This document shows, piece after piece, positions 1 to 5,404 of a stretch of 5,404 bases of DNA (the first letter of the stretch is position 1; each line of letters starts with the position of its first letter). This DNA is from Burkholderiaceae bacterium (GTDB lineage: Bacteria; Pseudomonadota; Gammaproteobacteria; Burkholderiales; Burkholderiaceae): contig JAKONL010000568.1 of NCBI GenBank assembly GCA_022701965.1, positions 1-5,404 of the forward strand, read 5' to 3'. The notes beneath the pieces were generated by a model. It was not told the origin of the DNA, made no database searches, and was given only the letters and a program-made list of their open reading frames with translations. Both the position numbers and the translations under genes were made by a program.

Positions 1-1192
<1,192 letters not shown>

Positions 1193-1209
<17 letters not shown>

Positions 1210-2125
1210 GGGGAGGCAATGCGAAGTCGTCGGGATCGGCGGGCGTCTCCGGCCCGTCCTCGTCGTCGTCGTCCTCGGGCTGGGCCCAGAAGAGACGGTC
1301 GGGCAGCACATGACCCATGCCGGGGCGGAAACCCGCGTCCAGGCAGCGGTCCATGTAGCTCAATGCTTCGGTGACGGCGGCCGGCAGGTCCGTGCCGCTG
1401 GCCAGGAGCGCGGCGAGCGCGGCCGAGAGCGTGTCGCCGGCGCCCGCGAAGACGGCTTCCAGGCGCGCGAACTTCTCGCTCGCCAGGACCGACTGCGGCG
1501 ATGCCAGCACGTTGTCGATGAACTGGTCCGCCAGCACGATGCCGGTGACCAGCGTGTAGGGCGTTCCGGCCTCGCCGGCCGCGCGGGCGATGTCGCGCGC
1601 GCTCGGCGGCTTGTCGCCGCTCCAGTCGGGCAGCAGCCAGCGCCAGAGCGTGCTGTGGTTGCCCACCAGCACGGTGGTCTGCGGCAGCACCAGCTCGCGG
1701 AAGGCGTCGAGGTAGGGATCGATCAGGTTCTCGTCCCACCACGACAGGTTGGGCATGTACGCGACCACCGGCAGGTCCGGGTAGTCGGTCGCGGTCTCGG
1801 CGATGGCGGCCAGCGTCTCGGGCGAGCCGACGAAGCCGACCTTGATCAGCTGCACCTCGACGTCCTCCAGGATGGCTCGCACCTGTTCGGCGATCGCCTC
1901 CTCGTCGAACGCGAAGTGGTCGAAGATCTCTGCGGTATCGCGCGCGTAGGCGCCGGTCACCACCGGCAGCATGTGGGCGCCCACCGACGCCATGGCCAGC
2001 GTATCGCCCGCGAGGCCGCCAGCGCCGCTCGGGTCGCTGGCGTTGAAGACCAGCACGCAGGGCGGATCGAGGGACAACGCCGTTTCGGACGCGTCGTCGG
2101 AGGGCGTCTCGTTAAGATCGGCCAT
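1193..2125 (-). CDS. thiD: Divergent ThiD-like hydroxymethylpyrimidine/phosphomethylpyrimidine kinase (ribokinase fold)
   Basis: This 310-residue protein belongs by overall pattern to the ThiD branch of the ribokinase superfamily. ThiD phosphorylates HMP and HMP-P in the cytosol for thiamine synthesis. An N-terminal [12 protein letters not shown] (residues 30-41) matches the ThiD SDSSGGAGIQAD segment. VTGAYARDT (56-64) matches the TALTAQNT region, and KVGFVGS (95-101) matches [24 protein letters not shown] (228-244) is the C-terminal anion-hole motif, followed by [15 protein letters not shown] (266-280). Oddities: the usual GTGC with the catalytic Cys is GAGD here (D231), and the DPVM motif expected near 120-130 is absent ([10 protein letters not shown]). 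There is also a long acidic tail (EDDDDED, 284-290, then PADPDDF). The ATG at 2125-2123 was chosen because upstream sequence leaves the conserved fold; its Shine-Dalgarno is weak. It is probably cotranscribed with hemL. The family is fairly sure; ThiD activity itself is uncertain. Confidence 0.85.
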
Positions 2126-2220
2126 GCTGCTGGCGCTCTTGCGAGGTAGTAGGTAAGTTGTCTTCCGCCAGCATGCCGGCCGATCTCGGGGCGGCTGGAC
2201 AACGCGAATCGCCTGAGGTT

Positions 2221-2248
2221 GTGATACGCATGGATACAATAATTGCAA
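2221..2248 (-). promoter_or_regulatory. Possible minus-strand promoter for thiD-hemL
   Basis: Read on the minus strand, TTGCAA (2248-2243) and TATCAC (2226-2221) are separated by 16 bases. Each matches four of six bases of the -35 and -10 consensus. This would start transcription near 2214, about 90 bases before the thiD ATG. It is the only reasonable pair I found in the gap, but the matches are modest. Confidence 0.25.
2235..2240 (+). promoter_or_regulatory. Putative -10 element (TACAAT) for the rubredoxin gene
   Basis: TACAAT matches five of six bases of the sigma-70 -10 consensus. It would place transcription start near 2247, leaving a leader of about 28 bases that contains the AGGGA ribosome-binding sequence (2258-2262) ahead of the ATG at 2275. 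No good -35 hexamer sits 16-18 bases upstream (the sequence there is around GCCTGAGG), so the promoter may be weak or activator-dependent. This is an inference from sequence alone. Confidence 0.45.
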
Positions 2249-2253
2249 ATTAT
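2239..2253. repeat. Perfect inverted repeat ATAATT-GCA-AATTAT, possible operator
   Basis: Two perfect 6-base arms (2239-2244 and 2248-2253) flank a GCA centre. The repeat overlaps the end of the putative -10 TACAAT and covers the expected transcription start, which is a typical operator position. A symmetric AT-rich site in such GC-rich DNA is suggestive of protein binding. However, short AT-rich palindromes also arise by chance in promoter islands, and I do not recognise the motif as that of a named regulator. Confidence 0.4.
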
Positions 2254-2274
2254 GAACAGGGACTTTAAGCTGCG

Positions 2275-2445
2275 ATGAACACGAAAACCTGGATGTGCCT
2301 GATTTGCGGATGGATCTACGACGAGTCCGCCGGCGTGCCCGAGGATGGTATTGCGCCCAACACCGCCTGGGCCGACGTGCCGATGAACTGGACGTGTCCG
2401 GAATGCGGTGCGCGCAAGGAGGATTTCGAGATGGTCGAGATCTGA
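2275..2445 (+). CDS. rubA: Rubredoxin
   Basis: This is a small cytosolic iron-sulfur protein that carries single electrons through one Fe bound by four cysteines. The complete 56-residue protein reads MNTKTWMCLICGWIYDE at the start and ends in FEMVEI. The two metal-binding knuckles are C8-x-x-C11-G and C41-P-x-C44-G. The conserved aromatic and acidic residues W13, Y15 and D16, with PED at 22-24 and W40 just before the second knuckle, fit the family, and the length is typical. The ATG follows AGGGA at 2258-2262 with a slightly long 12-base spacing. The gene is divergent from thiD and precedes pilG by 80 bases on the same strand. Its electron donor and acceptor cannot be told from this window. 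A rubredoxin just ahead of pilG is, from memory, common in Burkholderiales, but I see no functional link to pili. Confidence 0.95.
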   Translation: MNTKTWMCLICGWIYDESAGVPEDGIAPNTAWADVPMNWTCPECGARKEDFEMVEI

Positions 2446-2512
2446 AGCATGGCACAGGGCCGCATCGGCCACGTGTCGGATTGAGGCGCGGAATCGATCG
2501 AAGGCTTTGACG

Positions 2513-2517
2513 AGGAG
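2513..2517 (+). promoter_or_regulatory. Shine-Dalgarno AGGAG that selects the pilG start
   Basis: AGGAG ends only 2 bases before an ATG at 2520 but 8 bases before the in-frame ATG at 2526. The second spacing is the normal one, so the MSANGSG start is preferred over MSMSANGSG. Confidence 0.7.
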
Positions 2518-2525
2518 AGATGTCG

Positions 2526-2927
2526 ATGAGCGCGAACGGGTCAGGTTTCAGGGTGCTGGTCATCGACGACAGCAACACCATCCGGCGCAGCGCCGAGATC
2601 TTCCTCAGGCAGGGCGGCCACGAGGTGGTGCTCGCCGAAGACGGGTTCGACGCGCTCGCCAAGGTCAACGACCACAGGCCGCACCTGATCTTCTGCGACA
2701 TCCTGATGCCGCGCCTGGACGGCTACCAGACCTGCGCCATCATCAGGCGCAACGCCGAATTCGCCGGCGTGCCGGTGGTGATGCTGTCCTCCAAGGACGG
2801 CGTCTTCGACAAGGCGCGCGGCCGGATGGTGGGGTCGCAGGACTTCCTCACCAAGCCGTTCACCAAGGACCAGCTGCTGCATGCCGTGCGGCAGTTCGGC
2901 TCGCTCCCGATCGCGGAGGTGCACTGA
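2526..2927 (+). CDS. pilG: Type IV pilus response regulator PilG (CheY-like)
   Basis: PilG is a stand-alone receiver-domain protein of the Pil-Chp system. In Pseudomonas aeruginosa it is phosphorylated by the ChpA kinase and promotes pilus extension and twitching. This product is 133 residues with no output domain. It shows VLVIDDSNTIRRSAEIFL (residues 10-27) with acidic pair D14/D15, FCDILMPRLDGY (57-68) with phospho-acceptor D58, VVMLSSKDG (84-92) with the switch Ser at 88, and FLTKPF (107-112) with K110. The stretch DGVFDKARGRMVGS is characteristic of PilG rather than of a generic CheY. The start at 2526 is set by the Shine-Dalgarno; an ATG six bases upstream would add two residues. The stop overlaps the pilH start by one base, so the two are cotranslated. 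The 80-base gap upstream shows no convincing promoter or terminator, so readthrough from the rubredoxin gene is possible. Confidence 0.95.
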   Translation: MSANGSGFRVLVIDDSNTIRRSAEIFLRQGGHEVVLAEDGFDALAKVNDHRPHLIFCDILMPRLDGYQTCAIIRRNAEFAGVPVVMLSSKDGVFDKARGRMVGSQDFLTKPFTKDQLLHAVRQFGSLPIAEVH

Positions 2928-3292
2928 TGCCTATCCACAACGTGCTGGTCGTCGACGATTCCAAGACCGAGCTCATGTTCCTCTCCGGCCTGCTGCAGGA
3001 GAACGGCTTCGCGGTCCGCACGGCGGAGAACGCCGACGATGCCATGCGCCGGATCGAGGAGGCGCAGCCCGACCTGATCCTGATGGACGTCGTCATGCCG
3101 GGCCAGAACGGCTTCCAGCTCACGCGCGCGATCGCCCGCAACCCGCTCTATGCGGGCGTGCCGATCATCATGTGCACCAGCAAGGGCCAGGAGACGGACC
3201 GGGTCTGGGGCCTGCGGCAGGGTGCGCGCGACTACATCGTGAAGCCGGTCGTCGCGGCCGACCTGCTGTCGAAGATCAGCGCGCTGGGCTGA
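2927..3292 (+). CDS. pilH: Type IV pilus response regulator PilH (CheY-like)
   Basis: PilH is the second single-domain receiver of the Pil-Chp pathway; in P. aeruginosa it is linked to pilus retraction and tempers PilG output. The 121-residue length equals the usual PilH length. Visible are NVLVVDDSKTELMFLS (residues 5-20) with acidic pair D10/D11, ILMDVVMPGQNGFQ (51-64) with phospho-acceptor D54, IIMCTSKGQETDRVWG (80-95) with T84 as the switch residue, and RDYIVKPV (101-108) with K106. SKGQETDRVWGLRQGA is a strong PilH signature. The ATG shares its A with the last base of the pilG TGA, and GGAGG at 2915-2919 lies 7 bases upstream. The pilI ATG follows 4 bases after the stop, consistent with one operon. 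All catalytic residues are intact. Confidence 0.95.
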   Translation: MPIHNVLVVDDSKTELMFLSGLLQENGFAVRTAENADDAMRRIEEAQPDLILMDVVMPGQNGFQLTRAIARNPLYAGVPIIMCTSKGQETDRVWGLRQGARDYIVKPVVAADLLSKISALG

Positions 3293-3296
3293 GCCG

Positions 3297-3869
3297 ATGG
3301 CCAACCGAGATGCGCTGCGCGCTTTCCAGGCCCGCCTCGCCAGCCGCCTGCAGGCCGCGCGCACCGTCGATGTCTCGGCGTCATGGCTCGCGGTGGAAGC
3401 GGGCGCCGGCAGGTACCTGTTTCCGCTCGGCCATGCCGGCGAAATCTTCCCCTGGACGCCGCCGCATCCGGTGCCGCACACGCAGCCCTGGTTCCTGGGC
3501 GTCGCCAACCTGCGCGGCGGACTCCACGGCGTGATCCAGTTCGCCGCTTTCGCCGCCGCGGATGGCGGCAGCGCCGCGCGCGCGCCCGCGGCGCTGCCGC
3601 CGGCGCCATCGCCCGCTGCGGGCGACGGCGTGCGCACGCAGGCGCGGCTCGTGGCGCTCAACGAGCTGCTCGAGGTGAACTGCGCGCTGCTGGTCGACCG
3701 GCTGGTCGGCCTGCGTGGCGTCGAGGCCTTCACGGCATCGCAGGCGCCCGCCGACGGTGCGGCGACATGGCTCGGCCATGCCTACACCGATGCCGCGGGT
3801 GCGCTGTGGCAGGAGATCGATCTGCAGGCGCTGTCCCGGCAACCCCGATTCCTGGACATCGGCGCCTGA
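3297..3869 (+). CDS. pilI: Type IV pilus CheW-like adaptor protein PilI
   Basis: PilI is the CheW-type scaffold that couples the PilJ receptor to the histidine kinase (PilL/ChpA) at the inner membrane. The product has 190 residues, slightly longer than the roughly 180 usual for PilI. The N-terminal RDALRAFQARLASRLQAA (4-21) resembles the PilI lead helix. RYLFPLGHAGEIFPW (39-53) and WFLGVANLRGG (65-75) match the CheW core including the N-L-R-G signature. LLVDRLVGLR (131-140) is the later core strand, and the protein ends QPRFLDIGA. Between core halves lies an Ala/Pro/Gly-rich insert (about 84-112), encoded partly by a large perfect inverted repeat. The reading frame is intact on both sides, so this is not a frameshift. 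The Shine-Dalgarno is weak, and translation is probably coupled to pilH 4 bases upstream. The call is based on the CheW core plus pilGH context. Confidence 0.93.
   Translation: MANRDALRAFQARLASRLQAARTVDVSASWLAVEAGAGRYLFPLGHAGEIFPWTPPHPVPHTQPWFLGVANLRGGLHGVIQFAAFAAADGGSAARAPAALPPAPSPAAGDGVRTQARLVALNELLEVNCALLVDRLVGLRGVEAFTASQAPADGAATWLGHAYTDAAGALWQEIDLQALSRQPRFLDIGA
3561..3610. repeat. Large perfect inverted repeat inside pilI
   Basis: A perfect 15-base arm GGCGGCAGCGCCGCG (3564-3578) is matched by its exact reverse complement at 3587-3601, with an 8-base loop. A second flanking pair, GATGGCG (3561-3567) and CGCCATC (3604-3610), is also perfectly complementary and offers an alternative outer stem. 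The element encodes residues 89-105 of PilI, within a low-complexity Ala/Pro insert. In RNA it would form a very stable hairpin. No U-tract follows, so it is not a standard terminator. Confidence 0.75.
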
Positions 3870-3910
3870 CCAGCCGCCCTGTACGCCGAACCATCGTGAC
3901 CGACAACGTG

Positions 3911-3915
3911 AAGGA
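3911..3915 (+). promoter_or_regulatory. Shine-Dalgarno AAGGA that supports a TTG start for pilJ
   Basis: AAGGA ends 6 bases before TTG at 3922. No in-frame ATG or GTG exists between pilI and this TTG. The next in-frame GTG at 3982 has no comparable upstream motif, so the TTG is the best start. Confidence 0.65.
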
Positions 3916-3921
3916 CCGACC

Positions 3922-5404
3922 TTGAGTTCGACCGCCGACGAGCCGAAGAATGACCTGCCCGCGGGCGCTACCCCGGCGACCGTGCCGGTGCGCGCATCCG
4001 ACGGTCCTGCATTCGACAACCCACCCCCCGTCGCGCTGCACGCACGCGCCGATGCCGCCGGACCCGTCGCGGCCTCCGCGCCGCCGAACGGCAATCCGGC
4101 ACGCCAGCAGCGTCTCTTCACGATCGCGCTGGTCGTCGTGGTGCTGGTGCTGCTGCTGGTCGCGGCCTTCTCGATCCTGCGGGCCAACCGGCTCGCGCAG
4201 CAGGTCGCATCGACCGGCCAGTCCCTGATGCAGTCGCAGCGGCTGGCCAAGTCGGTGTCGCAGGCGCTGGTGGGCAACACCGCGGCCTTCGTCGAGGTGC
4301 GCGAGAGTTCCGACGACCTCACGCGCCGCGTGCAGGGGCTGGCGCAGGGCGACGGCGGTCTCGACCTGGAGCGCGTGGGCGGCACCTACGACGCCGAGAT
4401 CGAGAAGATCCGGCCCCTGGCCGAGCGCGCCGACCGCAGTGCCAAGGCGGTGCTGGCCCAGCAGGACATCCTGACGCGCGTGGGCGCCGCCCTGCGCGAC
4501 GTCAACCGGCAGTCCAACGAACTGCTGGAGCTCACGCAGGTGGTGGCGGCGCTCAAGCTGCAGCAGGGCGCCAGCACGCCGGAGATCGCCGCAGCCGGAC
4601 AGCTGGTGATGCTCACGCAGCGCATCGGCAAGTCGGCGACCGAATTCAACACCGTCGAAGGCGTGAGTCCCGCGGCCGTATCGCTGCTCGGCCGCGACTT
4701 GAACAGCTTCCAGGAGATCGCGCGCGGCCTGCTCGAGGGCGACGCGCAGCAGCGCCTGCCCGGCACGCGCGACACGCAGACCCGCAACCAGCTCGAGGCG
4801 ATCCTCCGGAGCTACGAGCGCATGCGCGCCCAGGCCGGCGCGATCCTCGGCAACATGCAGGGGCTGGTGATGGCGCGCGAGGCGCAGACGGCGATCCTGG
4901 CCGACAGCGAACCGCTGCGCCTGGCGCTCGGCGAGCTGCAGACCCGGCTGTCGGCGCGCACCGGACTGGGCGTGGGCACCATCGCGCTGCTGTTCGTGCT
5001 CTCGATCGTCGCCCTGGCGCTGGCCGCGGCGATCGGTTTCGCGCAGGTGCGCGAAGGCCGCGAGCGCGCTGCCGCCGCCGAGGGCGAGCGGCTCGACGCC
5101 GAGCGCCTGGGCGACGAGGTCGGCCGCGTCAACGCCGCCAACCAGGCCGCCATCCTGCGGCTCATGAACGAGCTGCAGTCGGTGGCCGAGGGCGATCTCA
5201 CGCAGCAGGCGACCGTGACCGAGGACATCACCGGCGCCATCGCCGATTCGGTGAACTACACGGTCGAGGAGCTGCGTCTCCTGGTGGGCAACGTGCAGAA
5301 CACCGCCAGCCGCGTCGCGCGCACCACGTCGCAGGTGGAGAGCACCTCCACCGAACTGCTGGCCGCGTCGACCGAGCAGCTGCGCGAGATCCGCGAGACC
5401 GGCC
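3922..5404 (+). CDS. pilJ: Type IV pilus methyl-accepting chemoreceptor PilJ, 3' end cut by window edge
   Basis: PilJ is the inner-membrane receptor of the Pil-Chp system; its periplasmic part senses pilus or surface signals and its cytoplasmic rod controls the kinase through PilI. The frame is open for 494 codons to the edge (full PilJ is about 680 residues or more). The parts in order are: a Pro/Ala-rich cytoplasmic leader (1-65); transmembrane helix 1 (about 66-86, very rich in Val/Leu); a periplasmic region (about 87-349); transmembrane helix 2 (about 350-373); a HAMP region ending in SVAEGDLTQQATVTED; and the start of the helical signalling domain (from about 453). Two PilJ-type N-terminal modules are visible: GQSLMQSQRLAK (99-110) and GQLVMLTQRIGK (226-237). 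The kinase-contact tip lies beyond the window. The start is TTG with AAGGA upstream. The 52-base gap after pilI has no terminator. The leader is longer than I recall for P. aeruginosa PilJ. Confidence 0.93.
   Translation, partial: MSSTADEPKNDLPAGATPATVPVRASDGPAFDNPPPVALHARADAAGPVAASAPPNGNPARQQRLFTIALVVVVLVLLLVAAFSILRANRLAQQVASTGQSLMQSQRLAKSVSQALVGNTAAFVEVRESSDDLTRRVQGLAQGDGGLDLERVGGTYDAEIEKIRPLAERADRSAKAVLAQQDILTRVGAALRDVNRQSNELLELTQVVAALKLQQGASTPEIAAAGQLVMLTQRIGKSATEFNTVEGVSPAAVSLLGRDLNSFQEIARGLLEGDAQQRLPGTRDTQTRNQLEAILRSYERMRAQAGAILGNMQGLVMAREAQTAILADSEPLRLALGELQTRLSARTGLGVGTIALLFVLSIVALALAAAIGFAQVREGRERAAAAEGERLDAERLGDEVGRVNAANQAAILRLMNELQSVAEGDLTQQATVTEDITGAIADSVNYTVEELRLLVGNVQNTASRVARTTSQVESTSTELLAASTEQLREIRETG

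Larger units (their letters stand above)
2126..2274. promoter_or_regulatory. Divergent intergenic region between thiD and the rubredoxin gene
   Basis: This 149-base gap separates the divergent starts of thiD (minus) and the rubredoxin gene (plus), so it should hold the promoters of both. Positions 2231-2270 form an AT-rich island that contrasts sharply with the GC-rich surroundings. The island contains a -10-like TACAAT, a perfect inverted repeat, and GATAC twice at exactly 10-base spacing (2223-2227 and 2233-2237). The part nearest thiD (2126-2218) is GC-rich and I recognise no element in it. The assignment rests on gene orientation and base composition; no transcript data are visible. Confidence 0.65.

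Noticed and set aside
2458..2470. GGCCG-CAT-CGGCC hairpin after the rubredoxin stop as a terminator
   Set aside because: The stem is only 5 base pairs and no T-run follows. Such stems are frequent by chance at this GC content.
2446..2525. A separate promoter for pilG
   Set aside because: TTGAGG at 2481 has no acceptable -10 hexamer 16-18 bases downstream; nothing else stands out.
2126..2701. N-terminal extension of the thiD frame upstream of 2125
   Set aside because: The open frame continues through the rubredoxin gene and into pilG in antisense, giving Arg/Ser/Pro-rich sequence unlike any kinase. The ATG at 2125 gives a normal N-terminus.
2723..3733. Minus-strand open frames opposite pilG, pilH and pilI
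   Set aside because: They lie antisense to well-conserved receiver and CheW domains and have shadow-type composition.
3381..5240. Minus-strand open frames opposite pilI and pilJ
   Set aside because: Ser/Arg/Ala-rich shadows of the pilI and pilJ codons; the plus strand carries membrane helices, HAMP and PilJ modules in one frame.

Overview
The window looks like a chromosomal segment of a high-GC betaproteobacterium, most likely Burkholderiales/Comamonadaceae (Variovorax/Acidovorax-like). I base this on the strong G/C third-position bias, the protein sequences, and the gene order hemL-thiD // rubredoxin-pilGHIJ. The taxon is inferred from remembered family resemblance; no search was run. Almost everything is coding. 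I see no insertion sequences, tRNAs, rRNAs, CRISPR arrays or phage genes.

Layout. Positions 1-2125 hold two overlapping minus-strand genes. hemL (glutamate-1-semialdehyde aminomutase, tetrapyrrole synthesis) has its 3' end beyond the left edge. Upstream of it is a divergent ThiD-like kinase of the HMP/HMP-P kinase (thiamine) family. Positions 2126-2274 form a divergent intergenic region with an unusually AT-rich core. It carries a -10-like TACAAT, a perfect ATAATT-GCA-AATTAT inverted repeat and a possible minus-strand promoter. Positions 2275-2445 encode a complete 56-residue rubredoxin. From 2526 to the right edge runs the start of a type IV pilus chemotaxis-like (Pil-Chp) operon: pilG and pilH (two CheY-like response regulators), pilI (CheW-like adaptor) and pilJ (methyl-accepting chemoreceptor). 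pilJ starts at a TTG and is cut by the right edge.

How the genes work together. PilJ is expected to sense surface or pilus signals in the periplasm and, through PilI, to control a CheA-type kinase (PilL/ChpA). That kinase is probably encoded beyond the right edge and would phosphorylate PilG and PilH to steer pilus extension and retraction (twitching motility). The rubredoxin and the leftward hemL/thiD pair are metabolic neighbours with no obvious mechanistic link to pili.

I found no convincing novel multi-gene system. The items most worth a second look are: the ThiD-like protein, which lacks the usual catalytic Cys motif and the DPVM motif; a perfect 15-bp inverted repeat inside the Ala/Pro-rich insert of pilI; the palindrome at the probable rubredoxin transcription start; and the TTG-started, Pro/Ala-rich cytoplasmic extension of PilJ.
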